64,000 bases of DNA. It comes from Hymenobacter puniceus (GTDB taxonomy: Bacteria; Bacteroidota; Bacteroidia; Cytophagales; Hymenobacteraceae). The position numbers were made by a program, and so were the translations under genes. The notes under the pieces are model-generated. The model was not told the DNA's origin and did not search any database. It saw only the letters and a program-made list of their open reading frames with translations. This document shows positions 35,131-43,105 of this stretch, one piece after another (the stretch's first letter is position 1; every line of letters begins with the position of its first letter). The DNA is taken from positions 62,001 through 126,000 of the forward strand of contig NZ_JACSCX010000002.1 in assembly GCF_014333525.1 (NCBI RefSeq), read 5' to 3'.

Positions 35131-35523
35131 TTAACGGGCTTCGTTCCAGCGCAGAACGCCTTTTTTAATCACGTAAGCGAAGCCGGCCATCAGCAAGGCC
35201 AGGAACACCAGCATCTGGTAGAAGCCAGTGGTGCCCAACTGGCGGAAGTTCACGGCCCAGGGGTACATGAAGATAACTTCCACGTCGAAGAGCACGAACA
35301 GGATGGCCGTGAGGAAGTATTTCACCGAAATCGGGGTGCGGGCGTTGCCCACCGACTCGATGCCGCACTCGAAGGCTTCATCCTTCACCACGCTCTTGCG
35401 GCGCGGGCCCAGCAGGTGAGACGTAATCATGGCGAAGGCCACGAAGGCCACGGCCAGCACAAACTGCACCACGATGGGCAGAAAATCCTGGGGCTGATAT
35501 TGGGTCGGAACGGCGAGAAGCAT
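35131..35523 (-). CDS. nuoA: NADH-quinone oxidoreductase subunit A
   Basis: A 130-residue three-helix subunit (ATG at 35523: MLLAVPTQYQPQDF) with the conserved loop DEAFECGIESVGNARTPISV and helix 2 FVLFDVEVIFMYPWAV. First gene of the complex I operon. An in-frame ATG at 35559 would add MPFLRGVYLSQP and lies 6 nt after the -7 promoter element, so a leaderless start there cannot be excluded. Confidence 0.95.
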   Translation of the reverse strand: MLLAVPTQYQPQDFLPIVVQFVLAVAFVAFAMITSHLLGPRRKSVVKDEAFECGIESVGNARTPISVKYFLTAILFVLFDVEVIFMYPWAVNFRQLGTTGFYQMLVFLALLMAGFAYVIKKGVLRWNEAR

Positions 35524-35565
35524 AGGCTGCGACAAATAAACGCCGCGTAGAAACGGCATGGGAGG

Positions 35566-35596
35566 CAAAGGTAGGACCTAGCCGGTTGGGAACAAA
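35566..35596 (-). promoter_or_regulatory. Promoter of the nuoA-J operon
   Basis: On the minus strand TTTG (35596-35593) and TACCTTTG (35573-35566) are separated by exactly 19 nt, matching the Bacteroidota consensus TTTG-N19-TAnnTTTG. The -7 box lies about 42 nt before the annotated nuoA ATG. Confidence 0.75.
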
Positions 35597-35700
35597 GGTG
35601 AAATAGGAGGGTAGGGGAAAGGTGTATATTTGGCCTGTCGGCTGCTTCCGCGCCCCGAACTAGTCGCAATGGACTGGTTGTAGCAGAATTGGGCGCGGCG

Positions 35701-35722
35701 GCAATCCGCTCTACCGGATTGC
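35701..35722. other. Small perfect hairpin upstream of 35783 gene
   Basis: GCAATCCG-CTCTAC-CGGATTGC forms an 8-bp stem with a 6-nt loop in the leader of the plus-strand gene at 35783. No T run follows, so it is not a typical terminator; role unknown. Confidence 0.5.
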
Positions 35723-35782
35723 GAGTACCTATACGGTAAAGCTGTTAGTGGCTATGAACAGCTACTTCGTTGTAATTGTCAG

Positions 35783-36235
35783 TTGCGTGTTTTTGTGCTG
35801 ATTACTAGTATTCCTGATTTCTGTCTGCAATACCACAAACCCCTTGACTTGCTGCGTCTGGAGTGGGTTTCCAACGACAACACTGGAACGATGCAAGCCA
35901 GCGCGGCGCAACTGCTGCTGCTAGCCCGGCAGCTTGGCGTGCGAGTGCTGCTACTGGACATGAATACTGTGCCCGACATTGCCATTAAAGACGAGATATG
36001 GCTGGGTAAGCACTGGATGCCCGGTATCGTGCAGTTACCGCTGCAGCACCTGATTCTCACTATCGATGCGGAGCGCGTGCACAACCAACTGGTGGTAGAT
36101 GCGCTGCACGACTTGGTCCAGCCCGACATTCGCTTTGCGTCACACTACTTTCCGCACCCCGATGCTGCATTGGAATGGCTGACTGATGGTACGGAGTACC
36201 TACCGACTCTGCAGGCCGAATGGCAAAGCCGGTGA
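35783..36235 (+). CDS. Hypothetical protein, SpoIIAA/STAS-like pattern
   Basis: A 150-residue alpha/beta protein with alternating strands and helices (LRLEWVSNDN, LARQLGVRVLLLDMNTVPDI, HLILTIDAERVHNQLVV), which resembles SpoIIAA/STAS-like proteins that are multi-copy in Hymenobacter; the match is by pattern and unproven. The first start codon in frame is TTG at 35783. The frame stays open back to 35684 without any ATG, GTG or TTG, so either the TTG is used or the N-terminus is misjudged. It is divergent from nuoA and ends just before a terminator. Confidence 0.7.
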   Translation: MRVFVLITSIPDFCLQYHKPLDLLRLEWVSNDNTGTMQASAAQLLLLARQLGVRVLLLDMNTVPDIAIKDEIWLGKHWMPGIVQLPLQHLILTIDAERVHNQLVVDALHDLVQPDIRFASHYFPHPDAALEWLTDGTEYLPTLQAEWQSR

Positions 36236-36241
36236 ATAACG

Positions 36242-36275
36242 AAAAGGCCGCCCCGGAATTCCGGAGCGGCCTTTT
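36242..36275. terminator. Bidirectional terminator between convergent genes
   Basis: AAAAGGCCGCCCCGGAATTC / CCGGAGCGGCCTTTTT forms a near-perfect palindrome with A and T runs, serving the plus-strand gene ending at 36235 and pruA on the minus strand. Confidence 0.9.
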
Positions 36276-36301
36276 TATTTCTCAGAAAACTGAGCAGCGG
36301 C

Positions 36302-37966
36302 CTACAGGCCTTTGTCACGGTTCAGATCCTCCTTGGGCTCGGAGCCCAGGAAGGGGTAGCGGTAATCCGTGACGGGCACGAAGGTTTCCTTGATGGCGCG
36401 CGGCGACACCCAACGCAGCAGGTTCAGCATGGAGCCGGCTTTATCGTTGGTGCCGGAGGCGCGGGCGCCGCCGAAGGGCTGCTGGCCCACCACGGCGCCG
36501 GTGGGCTTGTCGTTGATGTAGAAGTTGCCGGCCGCGTGCACCAGCTTCTTCGAGGCGTGGTCGATGGCGTAGCGGTCCTGGCTGAAGATGGCGCCGGTGA
36601 GGGCGTAGGGCGAGGTGGTATCCACCAACTCCAGCACTTCTTCGAACTTGTCGGCGTCGTAGATGTGCACCGTCACCACAGGGCCGAACAGCTCCTCGCA
36701 CATGGTCACGTACTTCGGGTCCTTGGTTACGATGACGGTGGGCTCGATGAAGTAGCCCTTCGACTTGTCGTAGCCGCCGCCGGCCACGATTTCGGCGTTC
36801 GGGTCGGCCTTGGCCCCGTCAATGTACTTGGCCAGCTTATCGAAGGATTTCTCGTCGATGACGGCGTTGATGAAGTTCGAGAAGTCCTCCACATCGCCCA
36901 TCCGGAACGAGGCCAGGTCTTCCTTCACGTAGCCCAGGATTTCGTCGGCGAGGTTCGAGGGCAGGTATACCCGCGAGGCGGCCGAGCACTTCTGGCCCTG
37001 GTACTCAAACGCGCCCCGGCTGATGCCCACGGCCACGGCCTTGGCGTGCGCCGAGGGGTGCGCCAGGATGAAGTCCTTGCCGCCGGTTTCGCCCACGATG
37101 CGCGGGTAGCTCTTGTAGTCGCTGATGTTCTGGCCAATGGTCTTCCAGATGTTCTGGAACACACCGGTAGAGCCGGTGAAGTGGATGCCGGCAAAGTCGC
37201 GGTGCTTGAAGATAACCTCGCCGGCGGTGGGGCCGTCCACGTACACCAGATTGATAACGCCGTCGGGCACGCCGGCTTCCTTGAACAGTTCCATCAGCAC
37301 CTGGGCCGAGTAGATCTGGGTGTTGGCGGGCTTCCACACCACCACGTTGCCCATCATGGCCACCGAGGCGGGCAGGTTGGCGGCAATGGAGGTGAAGTTG
37401 AAGGGCGTGAGGGCAAACACGAAGCCTTCCAGCGGGCGGTGCTCCAGGCGGTTCCACATACCGGGCAGGCTCTCAGGCTGCTGCTGGTAGATCTGCTGCA
37501 TGAAGTGTACATTGAACCGGAAAAAGTCGATCAGCTCGCAGGCGGCGTCGATTTCGGCCTGGAAGGCGTTCTTGCTCTGGCCCAGCATGGTGGCCGCGTT
37601 GATGCGCGCCCGGTAGGGACCGGCCAGCAGGTCGGCGGCCTTCAGGAAGATGGCGGCGCGGTGCTCCCAGGGCATTTCGGCCCACAGCGGGCGGGCGGCC
37701 AGGGCCGCGTCGATGGCCTGCGCCACGTGCGAGGCGTCGCCTTCGTGGAACTGGCCCAGCACGTGCTGGTGGTCGTGGGGCGGGGTAATATCCTTCTTGT
37801 TGCCGGTGCGGATTTCCTGGCCGCCGATGTGCATCGGAATGTCGCGCTGCTGCTGCTTGAGCTCCTTGAGAGTCTTGAGCAACTCAATGCGCTCCGGCGA
37901 GTTGGGCGCGTAGCCCTTCACGGGCTCGTTGATCGGGGTCGGGACGTTGAAAAAGCCGTTGGCCAT
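36302..37966 (-). CDS. pruA: 1-pyrroline-5-carboxylate dehydrogenase
   Basis: A 554-residue aldehyde dehydrogenase that oxidises glutamate semialdehyde to glutamate in proline catabolism. Visible: NAD site FTGSTGVF, catalytic Glu in VGETGGKDF, nucleophile Cys327 in QGQKCSAASRVYLP, and the late motif QQPFGGARASGTNDKAG. The ATG at 37966 (MANGFFNVPTPINEPVKGYA) fits the family; upstream extension runs into the promoter. No proline dehydrogenase gene is next to it. Transcribed alone from a probable TTG/TACCTTTG promoter. Confidence 0.95.
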   Translation of the reverse strand: MANGFFNVPTPINEPVKGYAPNSPERIELLKTLKELKQQQRDIPMHIGGQEIRTGNKKDITPPHDHQHVLGQFHEGDASHVAQAIDAALAARPLWAEMPWEHRAAIFLKAADLLAGPYRARINAATMLGQSKNAFQAEIDAACELIDFFRFNVHFMQQIYQQQPESLPGMWNRLEHRPLEGFVFALTPFNFTSIAANLPASVAMMGNVVVWKPANTQIYSAQVLMELFKEAGVPDGVINLVYVDGPTAGEVIFKHRDFAGIHFTGSTGVFQNIWKTIGQNISDYKSYPRIVGETGGKDFILAHPSAHAKAVAVGISRGAFEYQGQKCSAASRVYLPSNLADEILGYVKEDLASFRMGDVEDFSNFINAVIDEKSFDKLAKYIDGAKADPNAEIVAGGGYDKSKGYFIEPTVIVTKDPKYVTMCEELFGPVVTVHIYDADKFEEVLELVDTTSPYALTGAIFSQDRYAIDHASKKLVHAAGNFYINDKPTGAVVGQQPFGGARASGTNDKAGSMLNLLRWVSPRAIKETFVPVTDYRYPFLGSEPKEDLNRDKGL

Positions 37967-38006
37967 AATGAAGTGCTGGTTTGGCGTGATGGGTGGTGGG
38001 GAAGGG

Positions 38007-38039
38007 CAAAGGTAGAAGGAATGAGGAAGTCCGATGCAA
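38007..38039 (-). promoter_or_regulatory. Candidate pruA promoter
   Basis: TACCTTTG (38014-38007) on the minus strand, preceded by TTG after 22 nt (38039-38037), lies 40 nt before the pruA ATG. Spacing is at the long end of the Bacteroidota range. Confidence 0.5.
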
Positions 38040-38043
38040 CCAC

Positions 38044-38493
38044 CTATACTGGCAACACTTGTCGGGGCCTGGCTATTTGGGTGGCGGCCCAGAGCAGCGA
38101 CAAACCCAGAAGCAAAGAGGGCAGGCTTCTCCAACTAAACCAATTTGCGGAAGCCAACAGCACGTTTTGAGGATTGTGGCGGTCATAGGTTACGGCTACC
38201 CGGTCACGGAGCTTCGAGGCCAGAAAATCCTCTTGAGCTACCTCAGTTGTAGCCGTTACAGAATCATCATCGGGCAGAGCAAACGCAAGTCGCAAATGAT
38301 AGATACGGCTCATGCTTTTGCGCGGAATTTCGTCAGACTTCGACAGAATAATTGCTGTAACGCTGGGCCCCTGACTTGCTTTCCAAGCGGTGTAGTTTAC
38401 CACGAAAAAGGCTGCTGCTAGTGCCAAGCCGACTGGCAGTGTGAGCAGCAAGCCCAGGATCCGACCCAGCTTCTGTTTTAGAGGAAGTGGCAT
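38044..38493 (-). CDS. DUF3592-like membrane protein
   Basis: A 149-residue protein with a helix near residues 10-31 and another near 118-137, flanking a soluble middle with HLRLAFALPDDDSVTATTEV and DRVAVTYDRHNPQNVLLASA. The second is the typical DUF3592 end (V.V.YDP.NP...L). Function unknown. It follows the dNMP kinase gene by 15 bp on the same strand and may be co-transcribed. Confidence 0.72.
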   Translation of the reverse strand: MPLPLKQKLGRILGLLLTLPVGLALAAAFFVVNYTAWKASQGPSVTAIILSKSDEIPRKSMSRIYHLRLAFALPDDDSVTATTEVAQEDFLASKLRDRVAVTYDRHNPQNVLLASANWFSWRSLPSLLLGLSLLWAATQIARPRQVLPV

Positions 38494-38508
38494 AGAGAAC
38501 AGTACTGC

Positions 38509-39057
38509 CTACAACCGCGCCAGCAGTGCCCGCACCTGCCATTCCAGGTCGGCGACGGAGCCGGTGTTGTGGAGGGTGAGGTCGAAGTGGGGGTAGTGGT
38601 CGAGGGCGGTTTCGGAGGGGTGGTCGTCGTCGCGGGTACCGTCGCCGCGCTGGTGGAGCGGGTCGCCTTCCACGCGCACCATCAGGCCACCACGGCTGCG
38701 GATGAGGTCGGCTTCGTTGGGGAAGCGCACGTCCGGAATCAGGGTGTGCTGGTCGGCCGGCAGCTGGGAGAAGAACGCCTGCACCCAGATATCGGGCTCC
38801 CAGAGGCGCAACGCCAGGCCCACCTGCTGTAGCATCTCGCCGCGGGTGCGGCCGAAAGCCGGGAGTAGCTCGGTTTTGCCTTGCTGCGAGAAATAGGGCG
38901 TAGTATCCTCCCCGGCCAGAGCGGCGCACACGGCCTTAATAGGCTCACCTACGGAGCGAATGTGCCAGTGCCGTTCGGGCTGTAGCTGTTGCAGCAGGCG
39001 CGCAATAGTGTCTTTGCCACTGCCCCGGCGGCCTGAGAAACCGATTAGTTGTGTCAT
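38509..39057 (-). CDS. Deoxynucleoside monophosphate kinase-like protein
   Basis: A 182-residue P-loop kinase. MTQLIGFSGRRGSGKDTIAR contains a Walker A of the G-x-R-G-S-G-K-D type used by phage-like dNMP kinases. A LID-like IPDVRFPNEADLIRSRGG and the following RVEGDP match the family, which otherwise is common in phages. No other phage genes are nearby, so this is probably a domesticated copy for nucleotide supply. The ATG at 39057 follows a TACCTTTG element by only 5 nt. Confidence 0.85.
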   Translation of the reverse strand: MTQLIGFSGRRGSGKDTIARLLQQLQPERHWHIRSVGEPIKAVCAALAGEDTTPYFSQQGKTELLPAFGRTRGEMLQQVGLALRLWEPDIWVQAFFSQLPADQHTLIPDVRFPNEADLIRSRGGLMVRVEGDPLHQRGDGTRDDDHPSETALDHYPHFDLTLHNTGSVADLEWQVRALLARL

Positions 39058-39062
39058 CGGGG

Positions 39063-39070
39063 CAAAGGTA
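39063..39070 (-). promoter_or_regulatory. -7 element (TACCTTTG) abutting the dNMP kinase start
   Basis: TACCTTTG on the minus strand ends 5 nt before the ATG at 39057; a transcript from it would have essentially no leader. No -33 box is evident: an inverted repeat begins 10 bp upstream. Confidence 0.45.
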
Positions 39071-39079
39071 ACCCGTCTG

Positions 39080-39153
39080 TCATTCCGACGCAGGAGGAAT
39101 CTGGGTGCAGATGTTGAGACAAGCTCACTCAAATTCCTCCTGCGTCGGAATGA
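39080..39153. repeat. Inverted repeat (TCATTCCGACGCAGGAGGAAT family)
   Basis: Perfect 21-bp arms at 39080-39100 and 39133-39153 beginning TCATTCCGACGCAGGAGGAA. Same family as 762-841. Lies between the YjjG gene and the dNMP kinase gene. Confidence 0.93.
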
Positions 39154-39160
39154 TAGACGG

Positions 39161-39853
39161 TTACAAAATCTCCTTCAACTCGCTCAGGCAGCTGATTTCG
39201 TAGGTAATCTGGTTGAAATGGCGGCGCTGGGCGGGATTGAAGTACACTTGGTCGAGGCCGGCGTTATAGGCCCCCAGCACGTCGCACTCCAGGTTGTCGC
39301 CAATCATCAGGCTTTCCGGGGCAGTGGCGCCAGTGCGCTCCAAGGCGTGCTCGAAGATGCGGGTATCGGGCTTTAGGTGGCCGCAGCACTCCGACGTCAC
39401 GATTTCCTCGAAATATTCTGTGAGTCGGGACGCATCAAGTTTGATATACTGGATGTCGCGGAAGCCGTTGGTGATGAGGTGCAGCCGGTAGCCTTTGTCG
39501 CGCAGGTAGTCCAAGACTTCGTAGGTGTATGGAAACACCGCTTTTTTCTGCGGCAGAATATCCGTGAACTGCTCTGAAATACCTGCGGGCGAGTCTTCCT
39601 CGCGCAACCCCAGCTGCACGAAGGTGCGCGGAAAGCGGGTGGCGCGCAGCTGCTGCTGATTGATTTTACCGCCCTGATATAGCCGCCACAAACCGTGGTT
39701 GATATCAGAGTATACCTGAATAAACTTCTCTACCGAAACACCATGCCGGCCCAGATTGTGCTCTTCGAACAGATGGCGCAGGGTTTCGTCGGCGTTGGTT
39801 TCGAAGTCCCACAGCGTATGGTCGAGGTCGAAGAAGAGGTGACGGTATTTCAC
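39161..39853 (-). CDS. yjjG: YjjG-family noncanonical pyrimidine nucleotidase (HAD)
   Basis: A 230-residue HAD phosphatase. Motif I is FFDLDHTLWDF with both catalytic Asp, motif II LITNGF, motif III Lys in GHLKPDTRIFEHAL, motif IV MIGDNLECDVLGAYNAG. This profile fits YjjG-type nucleotidases that remove damaged pyrimidine nucleotides. I chose the GTG at 39853 (VKYRHLFFDLDHT) because it starts right before the first strand; ATGs further upstream add an unconserved leader. Confidence 0.9.
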   Translation of the reverse strand: MKYRHLFFDLDHTLWDFETNADETLRHLFEEHNLGRHGVSVEKFIQVYSDINHGLWRLYQGGKINQQQLRATRFPRTFVQLGLREEDSPAGISEQFTDILPQKKAVFPYTYEVLDYLRDKGYRLHLITNGFRDIQYIKLDASRLTEYFEEIVTSECCGHLKPDTRIFEHALERTGATAPESLMIGDNLECDVLGAYNAGLDQVYFNPAQRRHFNQITYEISCLSELKEIL

Positions 39854-39904
39854 TGGTGATGCGTGAGGAGGTGATGAGGTAAATGCGTAAGGAGAAAATA
39901 TATA

Positions 39905-39937
39905 GAACGTCATTCCTCGCAAGCTCGAAATGACGTT
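39905..39937. repeat. Short inverted repeat (GAACGTCATT)
   Basis: GAACGTCATT ... AAATGACGTTC around a 12-nt centre containing GCAAGCTCG. It looks like the collapsed ends of the larger hairpin repeats, with the middle lost. Confidence 0.7.
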
Positions 39938-39945
39938 CAGGAGCA

Positions 39946-40272
39946 TCAATCAAGCCGCAGCCGTTCAATAACCCGGCCTTCGCCCAGGTGTTCGTGCACG
40001 ATGTCGGCAGCATCTTTGGGCTTTACGTTGCCGTAGATGGTGCCCTCCGGGTAGACGATAAGGGCGGCGCCGGGGCCTTTCTTGCACTGCTTGCAGAGGT
40101 CGAGGCAGTTGCAAGTCTGCACCCGCACTTTGCGCTTCTCGCCGCCGCTGAGCAGCTTTTTCAGGCCCTGCTTCTTGAGTTCAGTCTTCAGGGCTTTAAC
40201 GACGTCTTTGCCTACGTCATCCTTCTGGGCAATGCAAACAAACAGGCGGGTAACAGCGGGAGCAGATTTCAC
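39946..40272 (-). CDS. Thioredoxin-like (2Fe-2S) ferredoxin-type protein
   Basis: A 108-residue protein of the (2Fe-2S) ferredoxin / NuoE-like thioredoxin fold: strand TRLFVCIAQ, then CNCLDLCKQCKKGP supplying several Cys, then ALIVYPEGTIYGNVKP. The first Cys (FVC) and the later CNC.DLC group are the likely cluster ligands; the spacing is shorter than usual (KCNCLGLCKKGP-type). Start taken at the GTG at 40272, which leaves 25 bp to the ArsR gene; an ATG at 40323 would overlap that gene. Electron partner unknown. Confidence 0.83.
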   Translation of the reverse strand: MKSAPAVTRLFVCIAQKDDVGKDVVKALKTELKKQGLKKLLSGGEKRKVRVQTCNCLDLCKQCKKGPGAALIVYPEGTIYGNVKPKDAADIVHEHLGEGRVIERLRLD

Positions 40273-40297
40273 GGTAGGCAAAAACGAATAGACAACA

Positions 40298-40702
40298 TCA
40301 CTGGCCGGCCGTATTGGGCGCACCGGTCCAGCGCCGGTTTTGCAGCTTATACGCAGCCAGTTCCCGGTTCGACCAGAGCGTTTGGTAAATCTTCTGGTCG
40401 TGCTGCAGCTGGGCGTCGCGCTCCATGTAGCCCAACAGTTGCTGCACGAAGTCCAGGGCCTCGTCCTTGAGGTAATAGAACACCCAGTTATCGAGGCGGC
40501 GGAAGCTGACCAGGCCCGCGCTTTTCAGGGCGGCCAGTTGGCGCGACGTTTTCGTTTGGGTGAAGTCGAGCACTTGTTCCAGGTCGGAGATGCACATTTC
40601 CTGGTTGCGCCACAGCAGATGCAGGATCCGCACCCGGCTTTCATCCCCGAAAGCTTTGAATAGTTGCTGGCCGAATGCAACGCTGAAGTGTTTGAGGCGC
40701 AT
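40298..40702 (-). CDS. ArsR-family transcriptional regulator
   Basis: A 134-residue winged-helix regulator. ATG at 40702: MRLKHFSVAFGQQLFKAFGD. Helix-turn-helix MCISDLEQVLDFTQTKTSRQ with the wing LVSFRRLDNWVFYYLKDEAL. The C-terminal 40 residues are an extra charged helical extension. No clear metal-binding Cys pair. Precedes the ferredoxin gene by 25 bp, so it may control that gene; the divergent gene at 40814 is another candidate target. Confidence 0.9.
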   Translation of the reverse strand: MRLKHFSVAFGQQLFKAFGDESRVRILHLLWRNQEMCISDLEQVLDFTQTKTSRQLAALKSAGLVSFRRLDNWVFYYLKDEALDFVQQLLGYMERDAQLQHDQKIYQTLWSNRELAAYKLQNRRWTGAPNTAGQ

Positions 40703-40813
40703 CTTTAGACGAAGAATGGGAAAAAGTGAACCGGAACCGGCCGGCGTGAATTTACCGCAAACCCGGCAGTGGCCCCCAAAAGTGCCGTATACTTGTAGTC
40801 TGTAATACCCTGT

Positions 40814-41500
40814 ATGTCTGTAGTAGTTCGATTTTCTTCCTGGCTGGCCGCTTGCGTGCTGGTAGTGCTGGCCTGCTGGCTGTTGCCCACGGCCGCCCGG
40901 GCTCAGGGCCAGCAGCGCGTGGTGCAGTTCACGGGCATTGTGGCCACCGGCGACTCGCTGCTGGGTGTGCCCGGCGCTACTGTGTTTGTACCCAAAGCCG
41001 GCCGCGGCACTGCCACCAACGCCTACGGCTACTTCTCGCTGCCCGTGCTGGCTGGCGACAGTATCATCATCCGCAGCCTGGGCTACCGCAACCAGTACGT
41101 AGTGATTCCGCCCGACTACCCGCGCCAAAGCTACTCCGTGATTGTGCAGCTGCGCGAAGACGTGACGGTGCTGCCCGAAGTGCGCGTGTTTCCCTATGCC
41201 ACCGAAAAGGCGTTCAAGGAAGCGTTCCTGGCGTTGCGCCTGCCCAAGGAACGGGGCTCCAGCGCCGCCGAAAACCTCAACCAGGACATTCTGCGCCGCA
41301 TTTTCAATAACGCACCGGTCACGAGCATGGGCAACTACCGCCAGACCATGCAGATGCAGCAGATGGACCAGCAGCGCCGTATGGGCATGGGCCCCTCACC
41401 CTACACCAACAACCCGTTGCTGAACCCATTCAGCTGGCTGCAGCTGATCAAGCAAGTGAAAGACGGCGAATTCAAGAAGAAGGAAGGCGTAGATTATTAA
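40814..41500 (+). CDS. Exported carboxypeptidase-regulatory-like domain protein
   Basis: A 228-residue protein with a signal peptide (SSWLAACVLVVLACWLLPTA, cleavage near ARA-QG). Residues about 35-110 are a CarboxypepD_reg-like domain (VQFTGIVATGDSLLGVPGAT, then RGTATNAYGYFSLPV, GDSIIIRSLGYR), as found at the start of SusC-type receptors. The rest is a charged, Met/Gln-rich tail, FNNAPVTSMGNYRQTMQMQQ, without a TonB barrel. It is probably periplasmic. Monocistronic. Confidence 0.88.
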   Translation: MSVVVRFSSWLAACVLVVLACWLLPTAARAQGQQRVVQFTGIVATGDSLLGVPGATVFVPKAGRGTATNAYGYFSLPVLAGDSIIIRSLGYRNQYVVIPPDYPRQSYSVIVQLREDVTVLPEVRVFPYATEKAFKEAFLALRLPKERGSSAAENLNQDILRRIFNNAPVTSMGNYRQTMQMQQMDQQRRMGMGPSPYTNNPLLNPFSWLQLIKQVKDGEFKKKEGVDY

Positions 41501-41618
41501 GCTGCGTCGCTGAATGAACGTCCGGTGAAGGACCTTTGGCTGAAGACTATACTTCCCTCATCCAACAATCCGCCCGCATATTCAGTAAAGCAGGTGTTTG
41601 ACCTTCGAACTACCTGCT

Positions 41619-43001
41619 ATGGATACCAACTTACCGCTCACCTCCCAACCCCGCATTGTCATCATCGGGTGTGGCTTTGCCGGCCTGCGGCTCGCTAAAG
41701 ACTTAGCCGATGCCCCTGTTCAGGTGGTTATCGTTGACCGCAACAACTACCACAACTTTCAGCCGCTGCTCTACCAGGTAGCCACTGGTGCGCTCGAAGC
41801 CGACAGCATTGCCTACCCGATCCGGAAGATTTTTGCGGGCCAGGCCAACCTGTTTTACCGCCTGGCCGATGTGCAGCGCGTAGATTCTGCCGCCAACACC
41901 GTCGTTACCAATATCGGCGACATTCGCTACGATCATCTGGTTATTGCCACGGGCTCGGTCACCAACTTTTTCGGCCTGACCAGCATCGAGCAGAATGCCA
42001 TGCAAATCAAGAGTGTACCCAACGCCCTGAACCTGCGCAGCTACCTGTTCCAGAACTTTGAAAAGGCCATTCTCAGCGAAAACCCCGCCCAACGTCAGGC
42101 CCTGATGAATGTGGTGGTGGTTGGTGGCGGCCCTACCGGCGTCGAAATCTGCGGCTCGCTGGCTGAAATGCGCAAAGACGTATTGCCCAAAGACTACCCC
42201 GAGCTAGACCTCAAGCAGATGGAAATCTACCTGATAGAGGCCGGGGCGGAAGTGTTGGGCCCGATGAGCAAAGAGTCGCAGGAGCAGTCGAAGCGCTACC
42301 TAGAGGAAATGGGCATTCACATCCGGCTCAATACGTCGGCCAAGCGCTTCGAGGAAGGCAAGCTGTATTACTCCGACACCGAGTTTATCCGCACTGAAAA
42401 CCTGATTTGGGCCGCGGGCGTGAACGGTGCCGCCGTGGAAGGCCTGCCCGAAGCCGCCGTGGCCCGCAATAAGCGCGTGAACGTGGACACCGTGAACCGC
42501 GTGGCGGGCTTCCAAAATGTGTATGCCATCGGGGATGTAGCCAACATGGTTACCGATGAAATGCCCCGCGGCTACCCGATGCTGGCGCCAGTAGCCATTC
42601 AGCAGGCCGAGCAGCTGGCCGATAATTTCAAACGGCTGCTACGCGGTGAAGCACTCAAGCCGTTTAAGTACACCAACAAAGGCAGCATGGCCATTGTGGG
42701 CCGCAACCGGGCCGTTGTGGACCTGCCCGGCAACAAGCATTTCGGCGGCTTTTTCGGCTGGCTCACCTGGCTGTTTGTGCACCTGATGACGCTGGTAGGC
42801 TTCCGCAATAAGGTGGTAACGCTGGTAGGCTGGGCCATCAGCTATTTCAGTTCCGACAAGGCCCTGCGCCTGATTATCCGGCCCTACAAGCGCAACGATT
42901 TCAAGGAAGACAAGGGCCGTAATACCGCTACCCACAACGCTTCCACTTCCGAATATAATCCGCCTGTGCCAGCGCCTGTTGCACCGGTAGTAGGCGGGTA
43001 G
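41619..43001 (+). CDS. ndh: Type II NADH dehydrogenase (NDH-2)
   Basis: A 460-residue flavoprotein that passes electrons from NADH to quinone without pumping protons. First Rossmann motif IVIIGCGFAGLRLAKDLA (about 13-30), second VVVVGGGPTGVEICGSLAEM, and the FAD-binding end NVYAIGDVANMV. The C-terminal region GGFFGWLTWLFVHLMTLVGF provides the membrane anchor. ATG at 41619. With the complex I genes, this organism has both routes for NADH oxidation. A perfect hairpin follows. Confidence 0.94.
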   Translation: MDTNLPLTSQPRIVIIGCGFAGLRLAKDLADAPVQVVIVDRNNYHNFQPLLYQVATGALEADSIAYPIRKIFAGQANLFYRLADVQRVDSAANTVVTNIGDIRYDHLVIATGSVTNFFGLTSIEQNAMQIKSVPNALNLRSYLFQNFEKAILSENPAQRQALMNVVVVGGGPTGVEICGSLAEMRKDVLPKDYPELDLKQMEIYLIEAGAEVLGPMSKESQEQSKRYLEEMGIHIRLNTSAKRFEEGKLYYSDTEFIRTENLIWAAGVNGAAVEGLPEAAVARNKRVNVDTVNRVAGFQNVYAIGDVANMVTDEMPRGYPMLAPVAIQQAEQLADNFKRLLRGEALKPFKYTNKGSMAIVGRNRAVVDLPGNKHFGGFFGWLTWLFVHLMTLVGFRNKVVTLVGWAISYFSSDKALRLIIRPYKRNDFKEDKGRNTATHNASTSEYNPPVPAPVAPVVGG

Positions 43002-43021
43002 AAGCAACCTTCGTCACTGCA

Positions 43022-43078
43022 AAACGGAGCCTGCTTTCAGGAAAGTAGAATCTACTATCCTGAAAGCAGGCTCCGTTT
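43022..43078. terminator. Long hairpin after ndh
   Basis: Perfect 21-bp arms (43022-43042 and 43058-43078), starting AAACGGAGCCTGCTTTCAGG, with a 15-nt loop. The right arm ends in GTTT, which is only weakly U-rich, but the position between convergent genes fits a bidirectional terminator. Confidence 0.8.
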
Positions 43079-43105
43079 GGTATAAAGGGCGAGTAGTGAG
43101 ATAAA

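Noticed and set aside
36536..38170. 544-codon plus-strand open frame opposite pruA
   Set aside because: Antisense shadow; pruA contains all aldehyde-dehydrogenase motifs, the shadow has none.
38509..39057. Remnant prophage suggested by the dNMP kinase
   Set aside because: No integrase, structural or lysis genes and no att-like repeats nearby.
39860..39949. ATG-initiated longer N-terminus for the YjjG-like protein
   Set aside because: The extra residues are unrelated to the HAD fold and run into a short inverted repeat; the GTG at 39853 fits the family start.
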